Source: Cliona cf. orientalis (Eukaryota > Porifera > Demospongiae > Clionaida > Clionaidae). Taken from it: a DNA stretch of 64,000 nt. Under the pieces are notes generated by a model. That model made no database searches. It saw nothing but the letters and a program-made list of their open reading frames with translations, and was not told where the DNA came from. Shown piece by piece: positions 55,691-64,000 of this stretch. Every line of letters begins with the position of its first letter. The first letter of the stretch is position 1. The DNA is taken from the NCBI GenBank assembly GCA_963930775.1, contig OZ005691.1, positions 5,267,000-5,330,999 on the forward strand, read 5' to 3'. The position numbers and the translations under genes were made by a program.

Positions 55691-55882
55691 GTTCAGTGTC
55701 TGTTTCACACCAACATCATGCCATAATTCTACAATTGTAGAAACAGAAACCATCCTCAGGTGCATAAAGGCATGGGACATGCAATTTTGTGTCAAAAATA
55801 TGGTGATACAAAACTAACTGTATCTGGATAAATCTTGGAGATACGTATATCAGACTTGGTTTTTTGATTGTTGGTACCTTAA

Positions 55883-56294
55883 AGGCATTGTGTCATGCTA
55901 TAAGCGCTGATTGCCTGCTAATTGAAGCCGCACGCGCCCACGCGGTAAATGAACACTAGGCGTGACGGATGGCTGATAAGTTCGCGTGTACATTCAAATC
56001 TGCCCGCTGAGGCTCGCTCTGCTGGGCGTTCGACTTTCTAGGCATCGTGTAGGCTCTCGATCCTATACTTATCAGTTTTCTTACTCTTTAGCCGTCCATA
56101 ACCGAAGATTGCAGGCTTCTCAACTCGACCGTCGCGAATGTCTTCTGCGCTGCACGTGTTCGATCTCCGCGTACTTCCGTGGACTATATCGTGATATTAG
56201 GCGTGCCCGTACTTCCTGTGCCCACTTTAATTGAATTTTTGAACTAATGAGCTCATTAAGAAGCAATTAGGCCTTATGTATGGACACAATGCCT
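55883..56294. mobile_element. TTAA-flanked MITE
   Basis: The inverted ends AGGCATTGTGTC and GACACAATGCCT are each flanked by TTAA (55879-55882, 56295-56298). A TTAA duplication points to piggyBac or Kolobok mobilisation. Length 412 bp, no transposase. Confidence 0.8.
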
Positions 56295-56392
56295 TTAATA
56301 TAATTTAGGACCAAATTGGTTACCATAGCAACCAGTCCTGTGGGCGTGGCAACCCAAAACGGCACACGGTATTTACAAACAAAAATCGCGAA

Positions 56393-56685
56393 TTCCGGAA
56401 CAGAAGATGATCTTAGTTCCTCTCCTAACTTCGTAAGGTAGTTAAATAGATGCTGGAGTATCTCAAGCTATCTAGGAGGAATGATAAAAGGCTTGTTCTC
56501 GAGCGAGGTGTTGACTTGTGTGCTCAATAAGCACCAAAATCCACTGCTAGTTCATGTATTTCTTGTTACCGCTCACCTACGAGCAATCAGATCCACTTCT
56601 CCCAGATGAATCTATGAAGCAGAGGTATCTAACGTTCTGATGAGTCGCTTTTTACAGCCAAAAACTATCGTCTTCTGTTCCGGAA
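56393..56685. mobile_element. Small TIR element with TTCCGGAACAGAAGA ends
   Basis: Inverted ends of about 20 bp (TTCCGGAACAGAAGATGAT on the left) bound 293 bp. The target duplication is unclear. Confidence 0.6.
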
Positions 56686-56701
56686 ATCGATCAGTAGCTT
56701 C

Positions 56702-58367
56702 TTGGCTGCTAGCTGCCTCACCACTCAATACAAAACATATGGAGAGCGAGCACGTGCACGCTCGTTAATGATATGCAAATTAGATGCAAATGATATTCAT
56801 GAGCGGAAACGGCCAATATACGCGAAATTGTACTCCCATGCCTTAGTGTACCTGAGTCGCAACGTTAACATTTCATTGACTGCTACTGTACGTTATAGAG
56901 ATATGAAGCAAGCAAGTATTCAACCAACCATAATAATATACGCATGTGCAAACACCTTAGGCGGAAAAAGAGGTGTGGACATGAGCAAAGGCCCATTCAC
57001 ATGGTCCGTAGCTATAGATCTAGTGCCTTGCTATTTCTGGGGAGTCTATCAAAGTTAGGCAGTCATGAAGCTTATGGTAGTCATTGAAGATCTCAGCAAT
57101 TTATTAAATCAGCAGGGTGTTATAGTAATTCTGAAGGATCACAAGTTGAGATCAGGCTCCTCTGCAAAGAAATCTAGACAGCTTGAGAATTTAAATCATA
57201 CACTTGATCAGAAGGGTATAGTGTGTGATTAACTGAATATACCATAGTGTCCTAGGTATAAGCACCCACTCCCAGGTAGGCACCTATGTATCACATTCAA
57301 GGGGTAAAGATAGCAGCTTCCATACACATAAGCGCCTATACAGGCTAAACTTGTGAGTCATGTTTAAGTGCCTATGGGAGCTTACCCAAGACACTACGGT
57401 ACATCCGATTTATCATTCACTTCGCATGCCTCCAGTACTCAACTGATAAGCATGTGCATCATAGTCGAATCAACATTCCAGGGACCTGAAGCTTGATGGA
57501 TACAGTTGTATATTATATATACAGTATAATATTATATATCATAGAATAGGTTTTGACTGTGTAATTTTTGGCTAGTCAGGCTAAATTACAAATCTCGCAA
57601 TAGTTGACCTTATACGGTACCGTATATACAGTCGAGGTCACTTTATGATTCTTTTGATTGTAAGCTCTAGAAATACTCGTAATTCGCAATCATTAGAATC
57701 TCACAATCGAAATCTGACCTCTGGTACACAAAAATTATATCTCAGCCCACTTTCATGATTATAGTTACCTTGTGCTAATGCACTCAGCAATAAAACCAGT
57801 CATTGCTTTATATGGTGCTACCTTAATTAATTTTAGGTGGTTTAAGACCTGTGTAACAAAGGAAAACTACAAGCTACAGACCACAGTGTGAGTAAACTAT
57901 TGATTAGGTGCTATCGACTAGGTCAGTATGTAGACTATGAATATTCATATAGGTCAATAATAAACCAAATATACATGTCCTATGTTAAATATTGACCTGG
58001 TTTAGCTATAACACACAAATACTTGATATACAGTTGTCTTTGATGTGCATAATTTTACTATGGCAAATTTAAACAGAATTATATCATTGTGTGCAGCACA
58101 GTTCATCAATGTTAAACCAGCTATCAGCCATGCTAGCTGTTTGATATCCATGGCCTTGGTATAATATGTTACTATGGTAACAACATCTAATATCACTACA
58201 ACCATTTTTGGGTAGAAAGGTCCATAGTATGTTCTGCAATCCCTACAAGCCACAACAATTTCAATTAAAGTCTGCCGCTCATATGACATTGTGGTGAATT
58301 ATGATGTCACTGATAATAGAATTTGAGCATGCGCACAATACAATGTGCCACAAGAATTTTAGTCATA
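56702..58367. other. No recognised gene; unassigned open frame and repeats
   Basis: An open frame at 56702-57058 (118 codons) has no recognisable motif. The remainder is AT-rich and contains the repeat copy at 57530-57760. Confidence 0.45.
57530..57760. repeat. Second copy of the 36380-36660 repeat
   Basis: About 230 bp with clear but diverged similarity, including aattcgcaatcattagaatctc near its end. Confidence 0.55.
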
Positions 58368-58539
58368 CAGGGATTTTGAAGTTCGTTGTCCAAGTCCGGA
58401 GTTCGAATGTCGCACATGCACGTTTCAAGGTACGTACTGGCCGACAATTTGAATTCTCTCTAACCCAACATGCCTAATCCATATTCACTGGATCCCTAAT
58501 GGAGGATAGTCTGGTCGTATCTGGCGCACTATGCCGAAA

Positions 58540-59428
58540 TTGCTGTGCTGTTTAGTGTCTCTGAACGTACGGTCAGGTGATACATCGCTCGTTTTCAAAT
58601 CACAGGAGACGTTGAGCCATGCAAACGTCGACATGGGCCACCAGCTTTTGCTTGGAGAATTTAAATAAATGATGTTGTTTAGATTGATTTTGGATAAGCC
58701 TGGCATTTATCTGAGTGAAATCCAAGATGAGATTATGCGTATTTTCGGAGTTTATGTGTATGTTTCCACTATTTGCAGGACGCTCAAGATCATGGGATGC
58801 ACTCGTCAAGCTATGCATCATGTGGCACTTCAAAGATCCGACAAACAATGAGCTAGATTCATGGAAGAAATTTCTTTATATGACTTGTCCATGCTCGTGT
58901 GGCTCGATGAAAGCGAGTGCGATGATCGCAACTACAGAAGAAAGTATGGGTACTGGCTTGCGAGGAATTCCTCCCTGTGACCATCGCCTGCTCATACGTG
59001 GCACTCGCTACTCTGCTATACCGATAGTATCAGTGGTAGGAGTACATGACGTCTACATAGCTGAGGGAAACATGAACGGAGAAAGGTTTACCAAGTTTGT
59101 ACAGGATTCACTCCTCACAATTCTCATGCCATTCAATGGTACCAACCCTTGTTCTATCGTGATAATGGATAACGCTAGTATCCACCATGTTGATGAAATA
59201 GCAGACCTGATTGAGACACAAACTGGTGCTAAACTATGCTACCTCCCTCCATACTCCCCTGACCTTAATCCCATTGAGGGGGTGTTCAGCCAAGCCAAAC
59301 GTATCATGAAATTGAATGATAAACTTATACAAGCTACTACTGCACCCAGAGCAATGCTTGCAATGATTTTTGGCATGATATCTACAACAGATTGTTGTGG
59401 TCACATCTCTCACTGTGGATACTTTTGA
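58540..59428 (+). pseudogene. Tc1/IS630-type DDE transposase, decayed
   Basis: Pieces in order: helix-turn-helix FSVSERTVR-stop-YIARFQ (TGA 58578-58580), the linker CKRRHGPPAFAWRI, LDKPGIYLSEIQDEIMRIFG, TGA at 58849-58851, then the catalytic core: first Asp in MLVWLDESECD, a frameshift near 58955, RGIPPCDHRLLIRGTRYSAI, GVHDVYIAEGNMNGERFTKF, second Asp in VIMDNASIHH and Glu in YSPDLNPIEGVFSQ, ending at HCGYF with a TGA. About 35 residues separate the second Asp and the Glu. It catalyses cut-and-paste transposition at TA in intact relatives. Confidence 0.85.
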
Positions 59429-59511
59429 ACTGTTATAATTTTTTTGCTTACCATTATTATTGAATAATCATGAGTACCTAGGTTGTTTAGAAACCATTGT
59501 GTCAAATCATG

Positions 59512-60297
59512 TTATTGCCCCAGTGACTTGAGAGTACCCATAATAGCCTCTCTTTCACGACTGTACTCCTCATCAGACAAAAGTCCAGCCTGCATCAAAT
59601 TTTTTAGCTCTCCAAGCTGTTTATAGCACTTTGATCAATTATCAATCACTTTTTTGGAGATGAGTGAGAAGTCAGTACAGCAACACTTGGAGAGAGTGTA
59701 GGAAATAGTTGATTGATGGCTTGAGATACAATATCTGCAGTTGTTCTTCTCTTTGTGGCGGCTCCACCAGCTCTAAAAAACATCGAATTGGAAGGTGCTT
59801 CATCAAGACTTGGTTAATAACCCCCAACATGCATCTCTGCCCATACCCCATACTGCATAGGGGTAAACTCTTTACCATGCTGATCTTGCAGTGTTTGTAT
59901 CGTTTCTTCAATCTTTTCCTCCTTTGATTCATCGTTCTTCTTTTTCTTTTATCCTTGTTCTTCTCAGCTTCCTTATCATCCTGTCCAGACCATTTTCGAT
60001 CAAGTGCTGTGCTCTGTGAAGCTTCACCATTCATTCCATCACACCACAGAGTGGTGTTTGCTCCCCTCCTCAGCCCTTCCCATAGCTCATCAAGATCAGC
60101 TTACTTCAAATGCTAATCACAGTATTACCTTGGAGATATCCAATGTCGAAGTCCTCCTCAGTAATATCTTGGCTCAACTGCGCTTTAATTAGACACTTGA
60201 CATCAGCACTTGATGTCAAAACTTCTGATCTTATGTCCCTCAGTGTAAACGTTTTCGGCTCTTTCCCTTTACTACCCCTGGTAACAGCTTTGAGCAT
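59512..60297 (-). pseudogene. Accessory ORF2 of the Tc1-like element, beta-grasp-like start
   Basis: ATG at 60297 (MLKAVTRGSKGKEPKTFTLR) with a strand-helix pattern (VLTSSADVKCLIKAQL, DFDIGYLQGNTVISI) that looks like a PB1 or ubiquitin-like fold. Next come a TGA at 60108-60106 where Arg is expected, a 1-nt frameshift, LWCDGMNGEA, a Lys/Arg-rich NLS-like stretch, another frameshift near 59900, GKEFTPMQYGVWAEM, and the C-terminal helices KCYKQLGELKNLMQAGLLSD and EEYSREREAIM, ending at TAA 59514-59512. I recall similar uncharacterised proteins in sponges and corals. The role is unknown. A helper for transposition or nuclear entry is a guess. Confidence 0.65.
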
Positions 60298-60793
60298 CAC
60301 CTTTTTGATAGGGTGTTTGGCCGACACCAGCTGATGGACCTGCTGAGATCTGGAGAGGGGGGTTGCCCTCAAGGAGCCGATTGACGAACTGAGGGAGATG
60401 CGGTGACGCTAGTAGACGGCGAACCAATGACAATGTAGTTGGACGCAGCCTGGTTGGCCATGTTTTTGGTATCTTTTTATACTTCTTTCCAGGCAGGCCT
60501 TTTACATGCACCATACATGCATCACCAACAGGCACCAAACAAAAGCGTGTGCGCAATCGTGTAAACTCTGAACTTTGACAACGAACTTCAAAATCCTTGT
60601 AGCAAGCCCGCGCAGTTAGGAAGCCCATGCGCTGGGCAGTTCAGGCTAGTGTAGTCCAGTATTGTCTAGTTTTGTCCAGTTTTGTCCAGTTTAGTTGGCT
60701 GATCCTGTTGCTCTCGAATAGCTGATCTTTTCTGCTCTCTCTACCCTGGCTGTACTTTTCTGCTCTATCTATATTTGCTACAAATAATTTGAA

Positions 60794-62881
60794 ATGCCGG
60801 AAGAAACAACCCAAGGCCATCACTTCCTAGGTCAAGGCCTCTCTTTCGACCCTGGGCTTCTACCAATTTCGCAGACCAATAAAACGTTCCTCAACGTGCA
60901 CCAATTTTCCCAAACTACAACATACAAATGGTAACTTGCCAGCAGGGGAACGTCGTCAACGCCCAACAAAACATACACTGCTCGAATGTGTAGTCAACAA
61001 GCTCCTCACAAGTGGTATCTGCACATCAGGAGAATGTGACAGATGCCTTGCAATTAGTTACAGCTGAGCAGCAAGGCGGCAGTAGCGTCCAGCAGCAAGT
61101 TTCTGCTATCCAAATAGATAGCGATGGTTCAGAACAGGTGAGAAAATCAAACAATTAATTAATTATTAATTTTACACACACATTCTTTCAGGTTATTGCC
61201 GTGTACAACAATTATTCTCCCCCTGATCCAGTTAGTGCCTCTCACTTTCGTTCTGCAAAGGTACCACCTTTCTCACCTGCCCACAATACAAATATTCCAA
61301 CTACTGCTTCGCCTGCTCGCAGATTTGGAAAGGTTTTGACAGCTGATGAGATCAAGCCAAGCTTTTGTGCCCCCCCAAAACCTGCCAGTGAAATCGGTGG
61401 GGTGCCAGTGTGTATATTCAGTGGGCTGAGGAAAGGAATGCCGACCCCGCAGCCGTGGAAAGGTGTCCCACTGATCTGTTGTCGTCACCTTATTCCACTC
61501 ATGTTGTTGACCATTGGTTGGCTGTGTTTGTGTTGGAGGGTCACCGCAAGGATGGGCACTACTACCCACCAAACACTATCAGGACTATCCTGGCTGCACT
61601 GTACCATACAATGAAATCTCATCTCGGTCCAGGCATACCAAGCTTTATAGATAGTCGGTGTCATGAGTTTACTACCATACCCTTAATAATGGACTAGACC
61701 AACAATTAAGGATGTTGCGACAGAAGGGTATTGGGCTGGAGAGAAAGAGAGCTACGCTCATAACACAAGAACATGAAGATGAACTGTGAAGACAGGGAAT
61801 TATAGGGAATCACTCTCCATCTGCCTTATTGAATGCTGTTTTTTTACAATGGAAAGTGTTTTCATCTTCGAGCAGTTCAGGAACATGAATAGCTCAAATT
61901 TGGACAAATAATTTGCAACACAAACCCAGGTCAATATTATGAACATCAAGGTTTATTTCAGGATTTTGCTCCAGGGGGGGCAAATGCTTAGTGCCCAAAT
62001 GTTAGTGGGGGGGGGGGCAAATGGAAAGAATCAGCTGTGACAGTGCGCGTAAGCACGCCTATCTAGGGGGTCTGGGGCATGCTCCCCCAGGAAATTTTTT
62101 AATTTTACAACCCCTGAGATTGCTTCTGGTAGCTTCTGAGAGCATAATAATATTATTATTATGATGATGCTGATGACAACAACCTTTTAGCTACCATTTC
62201 GTTATATTATGCAGCTACATCTCTTTCTCTCTCTCTCTCTCTTTAAGGACCAACAAATTTCTAGCGGGGGCAACCAAGTTTCCAGGGGGGGGGGCAAAAG
62301 CCCCCCCCCCCCTTGCCCCCTTGAAATAAACCCTGAACATGGTTAAAAAAACCATAGTGGTGGGGTTAGTAACGACAACGATGGCAAAATTGTCAGCATA
62401 CAGCATAATAGCTAGCAGTCATCCTCATTCTCGTCGCATTATTGGACCTGTACTTTTCTAGGATGCCATCAGGCCAGACGCCCCCTTTAACTTGAAACCG
62501 CTTCTATTTACACCAACTGGTACCAAACCATGGTTCTTGGACTACCCACTGCCAAAAATATGAGTACAGACCATGGTGAAGGATATGTTCAGAGATGCAC
62601 GAATAGAAGGCAGATTCACTAATCATAGTTTAAGGGCGACTGGCACTACTGCTCTATTCAATGCCGGTGTAAGAAGTGAAGCCGTCATTCAGAAGAGCAC
62701 AGGTCACAAATCTATCAGTGCTCTACGCCAGTATGAACGTGTCACCACAACGCAAAGTCAGCTCATGGCGAATGTTTCACAGCCAGTATCAGAGCCCACT
62801 GGTGACCCCTTTGACCTCAGCTACACTCAAGAAGACTTGGATTTGTTTGCGAAATTGGTTGATGATACCCCTGAACAGTGA
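60794..62881 (+). pseudogene. Crypton-type tyrosine recombinase (QRICH1/ZMYM-like), broken
   Basis: ATG at 60794 opens a Gln-rich N-terminal part with a stop near 60933. Further coding (QVVSAHQENVTDALQLV) leads to a clean donor at 61137. A 54-nt intron (61138-61191) ends in cattctttcag, and VIAVYNNYSPP continues in phase. Next are FGKVLTADEI, a frameshift near 61392, YIQWAEERNADPAAVERC, VVDHWLAVFVLEGHRKDGHY, then decay and a G-rich repeat (61948-62336). After it come PFNLKPLLFTPTGTKPWF, a stop at 62560, and the catalytic C-terminus: HSLR, TGHKS and the Tyr in RQYER (62620-62740), ending at 62881. This pattern is that of Crypton/DUF3504 tyrosine recombinases, which integrate circular DNA by site-specific recombination. 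The first catalytic Arg is not seen. Confidence 0.8.
61948..62336. mobile_element. G-rich repeat inserted in the tyrosine recombinase gene
   Basis: The ends aaggtttatttcaggat and ttgaaataaaccctgaa are inverted. Inside are several G or C runs joined to caaat or caaag, and a (TC)n tract at 62220-62243. It interrupts the recombinase between its N-terminal and catalytic parts. Confidence 0.6.
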
Positions 62882-63583
62882 AAAGTGACATGCTCCCTTG
62901 ACTCAGCAATGTAATGCATTTTTGACACTCATCAGTGTCAACTTGATCACTATGTAATCTGTTTTTGATGCATTTACAATGTATCTATCACCTGATCACT
63001 CATTTCATTTGATCTTGTTTTTTTTTATTTCTCACTCAACGAAACATGACACAAACGAAAAATAGCCCTCAACAAGACCGGTCCGTTAATATGTTATCCA
63101 TGCCTCCTATCAAATATAAACGTACAGTTTGAGCCGTCAAAGGAGTGATTTATAGCAATGTCCATTCGTATTACCCCCTTAGCTCAAGCTGCATGGTTAC
63201 AATCGTCAGCCGCGGTCCCTAAGAATCTTCTCTTCTGGTGGCGAGACACAAAGAGTTAGCAGCAGCTTGATCGTAATGTAGTGTGCTAGTACTGCTACAC
63301 ATTGTTGTGCTTATTTGAGCGTATGCACTTAACAGCAGGCAGCAAACCAGGAAGGAAATGCACGCTTATGAGAAAGGTGCGCTTCACAACCCAAGTCTAC
63401 GGTATTAGGGATATTGTACATAACATGCATTCTTTTGAAATGATTACATGCATTTTTCATGTAATAGCATTAAATTTTTATGAAAAATATTTAGGAATGC
63501 AAGTTGCATATGGCAACATTTCTTACTACTTCTTGTTCGTCCACTCTTTTACTACCACCTCTACTTTTCACTTTCTACTGTCA
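62882..63583. other. No gene seen
   Basis: AT-rich sequence between the recombinase gene and the last repeat. Open frames here carry no recognisable motif. Confidence 0.5.
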
Positions 63584-63994
63584 TTACCCCGCATGCATGC
63601 ACAAGGGGTAAAGTAATCAATCTGTCCATCTGTTGTCGTCATTATCCTCATTGTCGTCGTCCACAGAAATAAGCAAATCTCGAGATATAGGCTTGATAGC
63701 AAGTAGTAAGCATCGTCAAACTGTGAGAATTGTCCATCAAACAACTATTCTTTGCTTCAAAGGGCTAAGCAAGGGTCATAAACAACAGAAATCGTGCCTT
63801 TGGTCAGCCACACTTACTAGCTGCACCTAATATTGCATTATGCATACATTCAATTGTGCATGCTCAAGCATGTTAAATATGGGTAAGGGTCGTCACATCA
63901 CAAACTGCTTATCGCTATATTATATGGCTATGGCTTGGCACATTGGAAATGTAATGCAGTGCATGCGGGGCAGTGCTCAAGAGAGCTCTAGTCT
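63584..63994 (+). repeat. Repeat family with GAGAGCTCTAG tail, copy at right edge
   Basis: It starts accccgcatgcatgcacaag with gggt (a hairpin-type start like 54838) and ends gcatgcggggcagtgctcaa followed by gagagctctagt. The interior matches 35020-35525 (taagggtcgtc). It may be a full-length copy of about 410 bp. Confidence 0.6.
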
Positions 63995-64000
63995 TTTTTT

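Larger units (their letters stand above)
58368..60599. mobile_element. Two-gene Tc1/mariner-like transposon, 2.2 kb
   Basis: The inverted ends CAGGGATTTTGAAGTTCGTT (left) and CAAGGATTTTGAAGTTCGTT (right, read inward) are flanked by TA on both sides. Inside are a DDE transposase pseudogene on plus (58540-59428) and a second ORF on minus (60297-59512), convergent with 83 bases between the stops. Unlike classic one-gene Tc1/mariner elements, this unit carries an accessory gene. Confidence 0.8.

Noticed and set aside
56702-57058. 118-codon open frame
   Set aside because: No domain, and flanked by small TIR elements; no support beyond openness.
1-64000. CRISPR arrays, operons or ribosome binding sites
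   Set aside because: The sequence is eukaryotic: spliced genes, MITEs, LTR and LINE remnants; no regular short-repeat array with unique spacers.

Overview
The window looks like nuclear DNA of an early-branching marine animal, most likely a demosponge. The reasons are a spliced gene with GT-AG introns from 59 nt to 15.7 kb, dense short inverted-repeat elements, and a transposon mix (RecQ plus DUF6589, SAP/zinc-finger ORF1 with a DIRS-type RT, Crypton-type tyrosine recombinase, C17orf113-like hAT) that I associate with sponges and corals. No species can be named from sequence alone.

Backbone. One host gene on the minus strand runs from a 7-nt first coding exon at 54815-54809 to an exon ending at 448, then leaves the window on the left. 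Thirteen exons were found by splice sites. Every junction keeps the reading frame, giving 3359 coding nt (1119 codons plus 2 nt) spread over 54 kb. The protein is not recognised: an N-terminal block like one in many uncharacterised sponge proteins, a PA-like block, then a long helical region. Nearly everything else from about 900 to 54800 lies in its introns.

Intron contents, left to right: a 5.97-kb transposon (4474-10441) with 83-bp terminal inverted repeats and a 9-bp target duplication, carrying a dead RecQ-like helicase and a convergent DUF6589 gene; a TA-flanked MITE (12603-13395); a DIRS-like ORF1 joined to an RT thumb remnant (13664-15284); further MITEs (16169-19691); a roughly 70-bp minisatellite (22144-23470); a scrambled Ty1/copia element (26401-31514) with two nested insertions and an inverted pol block; a 40-codon tandem repeat; a 103-bp perfect palindrome with hammerhead-like cores (32911-33123); more MITEs; and a hAT transposase pseudogene (47661-50027).

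Right of the gene (54838-64000) there is only mobile DNA: a repeat family with a conserved tail, a TTAA-flanked MITE, a two-gene Tc1/mariner-like element (58368-60599) with a transposase and a convergent accessory ORF, and a Crypton-type tyrosine recombinase gene (60794-62881) broken by a G-rich repeat. All transposon genes here are damaged. Five premature stops are TGA where family alignment expects arginine, as expected from CGA to TGA change at methylated CpG.

The best candidate for a little-described system is the RecQ/DUF6589 element with defined ends. The two-gene Tc1/mariner-like element is second.
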